DNA of 64,000 nt, from contig SAXG01000001.1 of NCBI GenBank assembly GCA_012932865.1, positions 1,725,693-1,789,692 of the forward strand. Direction: 5' to 3'. Below are positions 11,277 to 20,019 of the stretch, in pieces. Source of the stretch: Amylostereum areolatum. Lineage: Eukaryota; Basidiomycota; Agaricomycetes; Russulales; Stereaceae. Under the pieces are notes generated by a model, which had not been told where the DNA came from, made no database searches, and saw nothing but the letters and a program-made list of their open reading frames with translations. Within the stretch, counting starts at the first letter, position 1. Each line of letters opens with the position of its first letter. Position numbers and translations under genes: made by a program.

Positions 11277-14200
11277 TTACCCCCCCTTTAAGACGCACTT
11301 TCGCCTGGAGCGCGATGTCATCTGCAAGGGTAGATGCGAGAAAATCGTCAAAGGAGATGCCGAGGGAACGCACAGGGCGGGGTGCGTTTGGATGGCGTTT
11401 GTGGAAGGTGTCGATCATGTTGGTGACCTTTGAGAGCGAGGAGCGAGGGAGCCAGGTATTCTCGGAGTCAGGATAGCCTACCCACTTGACGAGGTATTGT
11501 ATGCCTTTCTTGTTGCGGGTCGGCTTCGAGTCGATGATGTCTTCAACGTCATATTCTTCTTCGTCATCAACGAGGTCAGGCGGCGGTTGTTCATAGTTTG
11601 GACCATGTGCCGTTGTCTCCTTGTACGCGGTGAGCAGCGAAGCATGGAAGACTGGGTGGATTCTCCACGTCTTCGGCAGCTTCAGGCGGTAATTCACTGG
11701 GCTAATGACGTCAACGATCTCGAAGGGTCCAAATCGTTTGGCAGCAAGCTTAGCTTTCGGCCTCGTCGTCTTCAGGTTTTTGCCTTCGAGCCAGACCTTG
11801 TCTCCAACGGCGAACAGTGTCGATTTGCTGATCGTGTCACCATTGTAGTGCTTCATTAAGTCAGATGCGAGGGCAAGGCTGGCTTTGATCTCTTGTCGGA
11901 CTTCTTCAAGTTGACGGAGGCGTTCTTCAACTGCAGGGACCTTTGAGGACGGGTTTACGGACGGGTACATCCTGGGGAGGAAGCCGTAGAGGACTTCAAA
12001 GGGAGCCTTTCCAGTAGCTGCATGGGTGCGAGAGTTGTGAGAAAACTCGAAGAAGGGCAACCACTTCACCCAGTCGTCTTGACGGTAGTTGCAGAATACT
12101 CGCAGAAACTGCTCGAGGTTCTGGTTCTCGCGTTCGGTTTGGCCGTCTGTCTGTGGGTGATACGCTGTGCTGAGGGCGGACTTGATCCCGAGCTTCTCGT
12201 TGAGTGTACGCATCACCTGTCCAGCAAATTGGGGTCCACGATCCGAGATGATCTTGTCTGCTAAGCCGTAGTGTCGGTATACCTTATCGAAGAGAATGTC
12301 GGCCGTGCCATCACTGGTGATCTTCGTTGTACATGGGGTGGTAACCACCATCTTGGTGAGGCGATCGACCACGACATTGACGGCGTTATAGCCTTCGCAG
12401 TCAGGGAGTTCGACGATGAAGTCGGTGGAGATGACGCCAAATGGTCGATCGGGTACTTCGTTTGGGATCATGTCGACGTGGGGTCGGCTGCTCTGTGTCT
12501 TCGTCGACTGGCAGGTTGCGCATCCTGCTACAAAGTCGCGGACAAAGACAGACATGCCAGGCCACCAATATTCACGACTCACAAGCTCGTAAGTCTTGAA
12601 GCGACCGGGGTGTCCAGCCAGGGGCGATTCATGGTACATTTTGACAATGTCGCGTCGCAACTCGTCATCCGCAGGGACGTATACCTTTCCTCTAAACAGG
12701 ACCAGGCCTTCTTCGTAGTTCCACTCTTGAAGGTTCTTGACGAGTGTACGTGGTCCGTTTCGTAAGATGGCGTCCAGGGCTTGAACGACCTCGATGTCCT
12801 TGGTTTTGCAGTCGCGGATGCGTCGTCGGAGTTCGACATCACCGAGGGAGGTTACTGCTCCTGGCCTTGTTGCGCGTACTTGGAAGTACTTGGGGTCAAG
12901 CAATACGCGTTCCTTGTTGTCGTTTTCAACACCATCCTTGTGATCGGGTCGTCGAGACATTGGATCTGGGCGGTGGGAAATTCCTGGTTTATGAACGAGC
13001 GAGAAGTCAAATCGAGTGAGGAATAGAGCCCAATGTGCCTGTCGGCGGCTCAGCTTCTGTGCCGTCTTGAAGTGCTCCAGGTTCTTGTGATCTGTCCAGA
13101 TTTCGACGGTGTCGGGGGCGCCTTCGAGGTAGTGGCGCCAGGCTTCAAGCGCATGGATGATCGCAAGCAGCTCCTTGTCGTAGATGTCGTAGTTCCGTTC
13201 CGGTTCCGATAGGGCCTTGGACAGATACGCCACTGGATGCCAGTGACCGTCGTCGCCTTTCTGCGAGAGTATACCTCCAGTAGCAAAGTCCGAGGCATCG
13301 ACTTCAACGAGGTAAGGCTTCTTTGGGTCAGGCATGACTAAGACGGGGGAGGAAGTAAACGCAGCTTTCAGTGCGTCAAACGCAGTTTGGCAGTCCGTCG
13401 ACCAGTCCCATGTGCAGTCCTTCTTTGTCAGATCAAATAGGGGCCGTGCAACCTTGGAGAAGTCCTTGATGAAACGTCGGTAGAAGTTGCCAAAGCCGAG
13501 GAAGGATTGCACATCTTTGACCGTTCGTGGTGTCGGCCAGTCCTGAATACCTGCTACCTTGACGGGGTCCATAGCGATCTTGTCGTGCGAGATGATGAGT
13601 CCGAGGTATTCGACAGAGTCTTGCTCAAAGACGCATTTCTCCGGTTTGAGGAAGAGGTCGTTGTCTTGCAAACGCTGCAGAACCTGCCGCACTATGGCAC
13701 GGTGTTCGTCCATGGTGCGAGTGAACACCAAGATGTCGTCCATGTAGATGATGACCTTGCCCGAGTCGATGAGATCCTTGAACAGTTCATTCATCATTGC
13801 CTGAAATGTTGCAGGGGAGTTCATAAGCCCAAAGAACATCACCGTAGGTTCGAAGAGACCGCGATTCGTCTTGAACGCAGCCTTCCACTCGTCGCCTTCC
13901 TTGATGCGGACATTGTTGTAGCCCCAGCGAACATCCATCTTGGAGAAGATTTCTGCACCTTTGAGGCGGTCGACGATTTCAGAGATCAGTGGCAAGGGGT
14001 ATTCATTCTTGACAGTGCCCTTGTTTAATTCTCGATAGTCCTGTACGGGACGCAGCTTTCCATCCTTTTTCTTCACAAAGAAGAACGGACTCGCCTGAGG
14101 TGACTTCGATGGGCGGATATAGCCCTTCTTCAGGTGGTCATCGAGGAAGGTGTCGAGTTCGATCTGCTCGGAAGGTGAGAGGGGGTAGATCTTGCACGGT

Positions 14201-15303
14201 TTGGGTTCAAAGCCGTCTTTCATGTCGATAGCATGGTCCCATGGTCGTCGGTCAGGAAGTCGCTCGGAGGTTTTCTTGTCGAATACAGGCGCAAAGTCGC
14301 GGTACGGCGGGGGGACTAAGTCTTCAAAGGTTTGCGGGCGTGCGTTCTCTTTCGAATGCTCTGCAAGCTCCTGCGCTTTTGTAAAGCCCGCGCGGATGGG
14401 TATTGCATCTGGATTAGGACCATCGGTTTCAGGGAGGATTCCGGCGCGGCGTAGTCCATTGATCTCCCAGTCTCGGAATACCATGGGCCGCTCGTCGTCG
14501 TCTTCAGTGAAGAGTCGTGCGGGTAGAGGGGAGCGATGGACCGTGCGGACGCGAACACCTTTGACTCTGCGTGCAGGAATAACATAAGTGGGGACTGGGG
14601 TCCAGGACACATATGCCAGCTCTGGGAAGGGATCGTCCACGACGAGAGGTGTCCTCGGGGTTTTACCTGCTTCAACCTTACGCTGTGATTGGACCGATGA
14701 TGGTTTCCGTGGCTTGGTTGCGAGGTTCGTCACAGGAGGTTTGGACAGAGTGCACGAGGGAGGGCAGCGGAGCATGTCAACACGGTCTCGTTGCCAGTCT
14801 ATGGTGGGATTGTGCTCGTCGAGCCAGTCTGTTCCAAGGATCATGTCATGATCGCCGATGTCGGTGATGAAGAACTCAGCTTCTTCCTCATGGTACGCCC
14901 TTGAATCTTGCGAGTATATCCGGATCCGCTGGGTCGTTGTGTCGCGTACCCAGCCTATGACGTTCTCGGTGCCATCCACATTACGCACGGGGAACGGGTT
15001 TTCTAGTTTTCTTGTGGTGAGCTTCTTGCGTTCAACGAAGCTTCGGTTCAGGATAATTCCTTCTGCGCCGCTATCAAGCAGCGCGTCTGCGTCGATTTCT
15101 CTTTTGGTAACTCGTCCGATCAGCTTGACTTTGAGCGTGATCGATGGTGTTTGCCTGTTCTTGGTGACAGTAGACAGATACAAACACGGGGGATACGATT
15201 GCTCACAGGTATGCATGGATGATAATACAGCGAAACGATTCGACGATGATACCAAAAGTCCTTTGCCTCCACCAGACGACGCGACTGGGGGGCGTTTCAA
15301 AAA
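11209..15303 (-). CDS. pol: Pol polyprotein: PR-RT-RNase H-IN-chromodomain
   Basis: Continues from the gag stop in the -1 frame (FLKRPPVASSGGG), about 1,364 residues. Domains in order: aspartic protease with LLDSGAEG (about 15070); reverse transcriptase with YMDDILVF (about 13740); RNase H starting VEVDASDFATGG (about 13300); integrase with the zinc-binding HESPLAGHPG...CATCQS and a DDE core (STDFIVELP, DRGPQF, HPQTDGQTERENQ); then a chromodomain with IQYLVKWVGYPDSENTWLP (about 11500-11450). All catalytic motifs are present and no stop interrupts it. A chromodomain directs insertion to marked chromatin in relatives. The frame ends 68 nt inside the 3' LTR. Confidence 0.95.
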   Translation of the reverse strand, partial: FLKRPPVASSGGGKGLLVSSSNRFAVLSSMHTCEQSYPPCLYLSTVTKNRQTPSITLKVKLIGRVTKREIDADALLDSGAEGIILNRSFVERKKLTTRKLENPFPVRNVDGTENVIGWVRDTTTQRIRIYSQDSRAYHEEEAEFFITDIGDHDMILGTDWLDEHNPTIDWQRDRVDMLRCPPSCTLSKPPVTNLATKPRKPSSVQSQRKVEAGKTPRTPLVVDDPFPELAYVSWTPVPTYVIPARRVKGVRVRTVHRSPLPARLFTEDDDERPMVFRDWEINGLRRAGILPETDGPNPDAIPIRAGFTKAQELAEHSKENARPQTFEDLVPPPYRDFAPVFDKKTSERLPDRRPWDHAIDMKDGFEPKPCKIYPLSPSEQIELDTFLDDHLKKGYIRPSKSPQASPFFFVKKKDGKLRPVQDYRELNKGTVKNEYPLPLISEIVDRLKGAEIFSKMDVRWGYNNVRIKEGDEWKAAFKTNRGLFEPTVMFFGLMNSPATFQAMMNELFKDLIDSGKVIIYMDDILVFTRTMDEHRAIVRQVLQRLQDNDLFLKPEKCVFEQDSVEYLGLIISHDKIAMDPVKVAGIQDWPTPRTVKDVQSFLGFGNFYRRFIKDFSKVARPLFDLTKKDCTWDWSTDCQTAFDALKAAFTSSPVLVMPDPKKPYLVEVDASDFATGGILSQKGDDGHWHPVAYLSKALSEPERNYDIYDKELLAIIHALEAWRHYLEGAPDTVEIWTDHKNLEHFKTAQKLSRRQAHWALFLTRFDFSLVHKPGISHRPDPMSRRPDHKDGVENDNKERVLLDPKYFQVRATRPGAVTSLGDVELRRRIRDCKTKDIEVVQALDAILRNGPRTLVKNLQEWNYEEGLVLFRGKVYVPADDELRRDIVKMYHESPLAGHPGRFKTYELVSREYWWPGMSVFVRDFVAGCATCQSTKTQSSRPHVDMIPNEVPDRPFGVISTDFIVELPDCEGYNAVNVVVDRLTKMVVTTPCTTKITSDGTADILFDKVYRHYGLADKIISDRGPQFAGQVMRTLNEKLGIKSALSTAYHPQTDGQTERENQNLEQFLRVFCNYRQDDWVKWLPFFEFSHNSRTHAATGKAPFEVLYGFLPRMYPSVNPSSKVPAVEERLRQLEEVRQEIKASLALASDLMKHYNGDTISKSTLFAVGDKVWLEGKNLKTTRPKAKLAAKRFGPFEIVDVISPVNYRLKLPKTWRIHPVFHASLLTAYKETTAHGPNYEQPPPDLVDDEEEYDVEDIIDSKPTRNKKGIQYLVKWVGYPDSENTWLPRSSLSKVTNMIDTFHKRHPNAPRPVRSLGISFDDFLASTLADDIALQAKVRLKGGVMSRIAPFLSSFADLVHATCHGT
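11277..11292 (-). other. polypurine tract
   Basis: CTTAAAGGGGGGGTAA on the minus strand directly precedes the 3' LTR, the expected place for plus-strand priming. It is also translated as part of the pol C-terminus (LKGGV). Confidence 0.8.
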
Positions 15304-16322
15304 TCCTGCGATTCCAGGATGTCCTTCAACAGCGCTACTGCCTGCTCCTTGCCTTCCGCGTCCAGATCCTTCAGCTGGCGAGTGATCGCCGCGATGGTTT
15401 TGGATGGGTCGGGAGCTGCTTTCGCAGTGGACGGAGCCGTGTTCGTCGGCAGGGGAGGGGCCTTGGACCCAGTCTCTACTGCGCCCACCCGTCGCGCGCT
15501 CGAGTCGCGGTTGGGGCAGTCGCGAGAGACGTGACCGGCTTGTCGACACATGAAGCACTTGCCTTCGCGCATCATCTTTGCGCGCTCGTCGTCCGTCAGC
15601 TTTGCAGGGCGGGTCGAGGTGTTGGTGAAGGCGCCGACTCGGCGCGACGAGGAGTCGTTGGTCGAACCGTTCGAGGTGAGCGCAACAGCCCCCTTGGACT
15701 GACTGCTCTTCCTCTCCGGGTTCTCTTCGAGCCACTGGTGGTTGATGCGGCGGGCGCGCTCCTTCCACTCCGCGAGCTTGGTGGGGAACGGGTACGACCG
15801 GGCCACCTGCTTGCCGAGGTCACGCTGAAGTCCCTTCTTGAAAAAGTGGATTAGCGCCTCGTCGTCGTACGCTGACATGGTTGCCAGCATCTCAAACTCG
15901 GTGATAAAGTCAGTGACGTCCCGGGTGGTCATTGCGAGCTCGTTGATCTTACGCTGAGCCTCTATCTTCGGATCGACGGGCACGAAGTCTTTGCCAAACC
16001 TCTCGAAGAGCTCTTTGTAGGAGCTATAGTGGAGTGTGGGGGGCGTGGGGTCGAGGGTGTCGGCGTCTTCCTTCTCGTCTTCGTCGGCGAAGAGTTCCAT
16101 GCGGCGATGCGTGGCCCAGGCTTTCGCCGTGTCGTCCTCCATCAGGCTGAGGAGGAGCATCATCTTGGCGTCATCTGTGGCATAAACATCCTTGTTAACG
16201 CGCAGGAACATGCGGAGCTCGAGGGAGAACCGGAGGGTGTCGCGTCTATCGCCTTTGAATGGCTTTGGCTTGGGGCCGATCTCCCGCTTGGAGACGGCAG
16301 GTTTGGATTCGGCGTCGGACAT
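15297..16322 (-). CDS. gag: Gag polyprotein of chromovirus
   Basis: From ATG 16322 (MSDAESKPAVSKREIG) to the TGA at 15297, 341 residues. The frame is actually open from 16913, with coding-like sequence upstream of this Met (for example DEPNRQRRDWYFDD), so the true N-terminus may be longer. The central part resembles a retrotransposon Gag capsid domain. A single CCHC zinc knuckle, CFMCRQAGHVSRDC, near the C-terminus would bind the genomic RNA. It ends ESQDF, with the Phe codon and stop forming a T run (GATTTTTGA) at which the pol frame (-1) takes over. Confidence 0.9.
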   Translation of the reverse strand: MSDAESKPAVSKREIGPKPKPFKGDRRDTLRFSLELRMFLRVNKDVYATDDAKMMLLLSLMEDDTAKAWATHRRMELFADEDEKEDADTLDPTPPTLHYSSYKELFERFGKDFVPVDPKIEAQRKINELAMTTRDVTDFITEFEMLATMSAYDDEALIHFFKKGLQRDLGKQVARSYPFPTKLAEWKERARRINHQWLEENPERKSSQSKGAVALTSNGSTNDSSSRRVGAFTNTSTRPAKLTDDERAKMMREGKCFMCRQAGHVSRDCPNRDSSARRVGAVETGSKAPPLPTNTAPSTAKAAPDPSKTIAAITRQLKDLDAEGKEQAVALLKDILESQDF

Positions 16323-16913
16323 CTTGTCGAAGGGGAGGGGGACGGTGAGGGATTGGGCGAGTTCTTGATCAAGGCGGCGTAGAGTTTCTCGTCGGCGTTC
16401 TTCTGCTTCTTCAACTTCGTCCTCAACTTGTTTTGCGACAAGGAAGTCGGCGGGGGTGAGGAATTGCTGGTTATGATGCCACAACCAGTGATCTTGGACG
16501 GGACTGAACGAAGTGGGCTGCCACTCAACTACTGATCGTCCTGGGGTTCCGTTCTTGTTCCGTCTATAGGCGTACCACTTCCCAGTTGTGTCGTTGTGGT
16601 TGATCCCTTCTGGGACTTCGATTACAGTACGTCGACGGGGTGGGGGCGAGTTGGTCGGAGGGGGGTTCAGGAAGCGCTGTAGAACGTCCGCAGCGGTGGC
16701 AAAATCCGATTCTTCGACGTAGGGTTGTTCGTCGCGGTCGTCGAAGTACCAGTCTCGACGTTGCCGGTTTGGTTCGTCGTGTAGCCAACGTACGGATTCC
16801 TTAGTCTGCTGCGAGGTGAGGATATAGTATTCTTCGGGACAGTAGTCTCGAAAGACGCCTGGGGGAAGGTTCGGGGTGGGGGGACGAGGGGCTGTGGAGG
16901 ACGTGATGATGGT

Positions 16914-17530
16914 CTAGAAGAAGTCCGCCGCGATGGGGCGACGGCCGAGGAGTTTCTTGGTGAGGTAGCCGGCTTTTACTGCCTGGCGGATCTTATGTTC
17001 GTGGTGGCGGCGACGAAGGGTCTTACCCTTGATGGTGGGACGGAGGACTGGTGGCGGGGTGGATTTGGGGGTCCGGCGGTTAAACTGGGAGACGGAGGTG
17101 AAACTGGTTTGGAGGATCGGGTTGGGGGCGTCTTGGATGAGGTATGTGTGGTAGGTGGGGGCGTGGAGGGTGAATTCAAGGCGTTCGAGATCTACGTTGA
17201 TGCACGTAGTGATTCGGACGTATAGGGCGAGGACGACAGTACCGTGATCCTTGTGCCACCTCCACTCGAAGATGCGGAAGTTGAGACCGTGTGCGGTCCA
17301 GGGATCTTTCTTGCAGAGGTTCTGTACGGGGACGAGGCAGTTGACGGTGACGGCGTCGGACCAAGGGTAGGGGAGTGGTGCGTCGTCGCGGGGGGTGATC
17401 GGCTTTCCGTTGAACGGGAGGAAGACCGGTGCGTTCGGGAGGTCCGTGGTGGGAGTTTTTAACGTCGTAGAGACGGCAGAGGTAGATGGAGAGAGGGGTG
17501 CGAGGTAGGCGTAGGGGTAGACTGTCCAGG
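16914..17530 (-). CDS. pre-gag coding-like frame of chromovirus, no AUG
   Basis: This frame is open from the inferred RNA start in the LTR, through the primer site, to a TAG at 16916-16914, about 250 codons without any Met. Third positions are overwhelmingly C, a strong coding signature, and the product is protein-like (NFRIFEWRWHKDHGTVVLAL, FTLHAPTYHTYLIQDAPNP). The same frame reopens directly after the TAG and runs on without interruption into gag. So this could be the N-terminal part of a longer Gag cut by a nonsense mutation, a stop codon read through at some rate, or a separate product with non-AUG initiation. Function unknown. Similar upstream frames seem familiar to me from agaricomycete gypsy elements, but I cannot verify that here. 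Confidence 0.55.
17518..17528 (-). other. self-priming primer binding site
   Basis: TGGACAGTCTA on the minus strand, two bases inside the 5' LTR, is the exact reverse complement of TAGACTGTCCA, the inferred first 11 bases of the transcript (17672-17662). In Tf1 the mRNA 5' end folds back and primes its own minus-strand synthesis by such pairing. I see no reason to invoke a tRNA primer here. Confidence 0.75.
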
Positions 17531-17950
17531 TGTCAGAAACGCAGTTTATGAGACCGATGAACCGCCTAAGTCGCGACGATGAGAGGAGCGAGAAGAAAAT
17601 AGATTCGAGAGTGCCGGGGTCTAGGGTAGTGCAACGTGCGCTACAGTACCGTATGACGAGATGGACAGTCTAGGGAAAAGGGAAGAGAAACACTGTCCTT
17701 ATATACAAGTGGGAACGATGGTGCGATGCGATGTGATAGTGGTGCGAGCGGGGGGAACAATAGGAAAGGAGTCATGGGGCGGAGGACGAAGGTCTGGAGC
17801 AGTGATGTCATAGATAAGGATGCGGAACCCCGCTCGGAAGTCCGGGCAATGACGTCGTTGAAGCATGTGATGCAAGGGAAAGTCATGTGCCGTGACACGT
17901 CGCGTGTACGAGGTCTGCAAACGAAGAGAGAAATGGAGCGATCCGTGACA
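17531..17950 (-). repeat. 5' LTR of chromovirus
   Basis: 420-bp copy of the 3' LTR with two differences. It holds the promoter that would drive the element. Its outer end abuts the target duplication at 17951-17955. Confidence 0.95.
17672..17705 (-). promoter_or_regulatory. LTR promoter: TATA box and inferred transcript start
   Basis: On the minus strand TATATAAG lies at 17705-17698. The sequence TAGACTGTCCA starts at 17672, 33 nt after the first base of the TATA box, the usual spacing for initiation. That same 11-mer is complementary to the primer site, which independently marks it as the probable RNA 5' end. The start itself is inferred. Confidence 0.65.
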
Positions 17951-18255
17951 AGCTCCCTCGTGGCTCGATGATCAGTGCCACTCGGCCCTATTCCCTTTGC
18001 GCTTTTACTGAGCACTGCATTTACTTCATCAGCAACTTCTCACATTGGGTTGGGGAGTTTCCACGGGTTTGATGCCCGGTTGGCTTCTTGCGAAGTTCTG
18101 CCGAGTTGTCCCGTTAAGGAAGTACTCGTGAAACTCGGCAACTTCCTGCGCGTGCGTCGGGATTTGCCAGAAGGTCCCATTAGGCCTGCCCTAAAGGCAT
18201 TTGACCGTGAGACAATTCACGGGGCACTTCTGCCGACGCGCCAGCTCACACTCTC
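17951..18255. other. intergenic, right flank of retrotransposon
   Basis: Continuation of the target locus after the duplicated agctc. The phrase 'actcggcaacttc' echoes nearby 'gaagttctgccgagt' as an inverted match, but I cannot assign a feature. Confidence 0.5.
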
Positions 18256-19060
18256 GTAGACAACCACCACCACCATCCTCTGTCTCCCCTCCCACCCCCG
18301 TCGTCCCTCCCACCCCCGTCACCCTCAACGCGCTCGGCACCTTCGCCGCCCGCGTCACCCGCAACGCCCGCGTCACCCTCAATGCGCTTGACACCCTTGA
18401 CACCCTTGCCACCCGCGACACGCTTGATGCCCCCGTCGCCCGCAACGCCCTCGCTGCACCCGTCTCCCGCAACGCCCTCGCCGCCCCTGTTTTCCGCAAT
18501 GCCCTCGCGCCCCCGTCTCCCGCAATGCCCTCACCGCCCCCGCTACCCTTAACGCCCTGTCACCCCCGTCGCCCTCGACGCCCCCGTCCCCCGCAACGCC
18601 CTCGACGCCCCCGTCTCTCACAACACCCTCGCCGCCCCTGTCACCCGCAACACCTGTGTCGCCCTCGACGCCTGCGTCACCTGCAACGCCCGCATCACCT
18701 CCGACTCCCCCGTCACCCGCGACTCCCTAGATGCCCCCGTCACCCGCATCACCCCCGTAACACTCGCTGCGCGTGTCACCCTCGCCACCCTCGCCGCGTG
18801 CGTCACCCTCGCCACCCTCGATGCCCCGGTCACCCACAACGCCCGCGCCACCCACGACGTCCTCGCCGCCTGCGTCGCCCGCAATGCCTGTGTCACCCTT
18901 GTCGCCCCCTCACTCCTTCCGCCCACGTCACCCCTTCAGCCTCACCTTGCCTCGCTCCCGCCGCCCCGCCTCGCTCTCGCTGCCTTGCTCCCGTTGCCTT
19001 AGTTGCCCCGCCCTTGCCGCCCCTCATCTCGGCCTTGTTGTCCCGCTCTCGCCACCCGAT
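18256..19060. repeat. C-rich minisatellite array 3
   Basis: About 0.8 kb of degenerate tandem units such as CCCGTCACCCGCAACGCC, C-rich and G-poor on the plus strand like array 1. The open frames on both strands are periodic and not protein-like. Confidence 0.8.
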
Positions 19061-20019
19061 GTTGTAGATTACATTTGTTATAATATGTTATACTATATAT
19101 TTCATAATATAAAAAAGTGTTATCATGTCCTTTTAAATGAGTGATTCTAGGGTACAAGCAAAATAATACTGGAAGTAGCCTGGGTTTGGTATGTATTGTA
19201 CAGAAGTTTAGTATCAGTTAACCCCAGTTGAGCCTTGAGTTTCCCAAACCCCCCAATAGACTTGGGTTTCAGACAAGTTTTGGAGTTTGGCTGTTTTGGG
19301 TGTTTCGTCGGTTGCTCAACTCAGCAACTCATCAAAACAGACCCCAACTCAATGTGTTATTTTGCTGATGTTAGTGATTAGCATTACCTAGTTTGTATTG
19401 CTACACCTTCAAAGAGCTTCAAATGAAAATGTTTTGTGTCCTGGAGACGGACTGGTGATTTCGAGCACCGCTGACAAGCCTGGACCAATCTTACAGGATA
19501 AGATCAAAAAATGATCAGGCCTTCCGACCGCGTCAGGTCCGCCAGGACCCTCCCAGACGCGTCAGGCCCGGGCAGATTTGCTGATGCATCATCCTGTCTA
19601 GAAAGCCACCCCCACATCATAGCTTGATCAAGGAGAGCCGGAGGTCGGAGGGGCTCTGTTATAAGTGGCATATCCCCCACTAGCATCATTTTGAGGGACC
19701 GATTGTTGGTCATCGCTGTTGTTGTCGCGGACAGCGACGAGAGAGGTCGGAAGGCGGTAGCGCGTTATCGAGCCCGCAAGCAAAGGCTGCGCATGTGACA
19801 GTGGCCCGGAAAGCCCGCCGCTCCGCTGTCACCCGGCAACGGCCGGGGCTCGTTCAATTTCGCGTTGAAGCCCCCATCAATTTGTGTAATATGGGCTAAG
19901 CGCCCGGTTTCGAATACACTCTATTGAAATTTCCCACTCTGTCCCCCTCGGGATATTTCGCTCGAAGTCCGGTGCTGGACCCAACAAACCGGCAAGGACT
20001 TATCTGGGACTAAGGTTGT
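19061..20019. other. intergenic, AT-rich then dispersed repeat
   Basis: 19061-19500 is AT-rich without coding features. 19500-19720 has an open frame on the minus strand that I do not trust. A dispersed repeat copy lies at 19789-19926. Confidence 0.5.
19789..19926 (+). repeat. dispersed repeat, copy A
   Basis: Contains an inverted GTGACAG...CTGTCAC pair, then a conserved block ATATGGGCTAAGCGCCCG and AATACACTCTA. Copy B with the same order is at 30870-30994. The block GGGC-TAAGC-GCCC can itself form a small hairpin. Class unknown; it could be a short non-autonomous transposon. Confidence 0.5.

Larger units (their letters stand above)
10857..17950 (-). mobile_element. complete Ty3/gypsy chromovirus (Tf1/sushi-like)
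   Basis: A 7,094-bp LTR retrotransposon read on the minus strand. The two 420-bp LTRs differ at only two positions that I can find (both C/T, in the segment with ATGCGATGCG and in GAAGGTCCGG). It is flanked by a 5-bp duplication, agctc, at 10852-10856 and 17951-17955. Order in the sense direction: 5' LTR, primer site, pre-gag frame, gag, then protease, reverse transcriptase, RNase H, integrase and chromodomain in pol, polypurine tract, 3' LTR. Gag and pol have no internal stops. Near-identical LTRs mean a recent insertion. The chromodomain plus a self-complementary primer site place it with Tf1/sushi-type chromoviruses. Confidence 0.95.

Noticed and set aside
15304..15768. Extended pol frame upstream of the gag stop
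   Set aside because: It overlaps gag in another frame, has no domain-like sequence, and the gag frame is the conserved one there.
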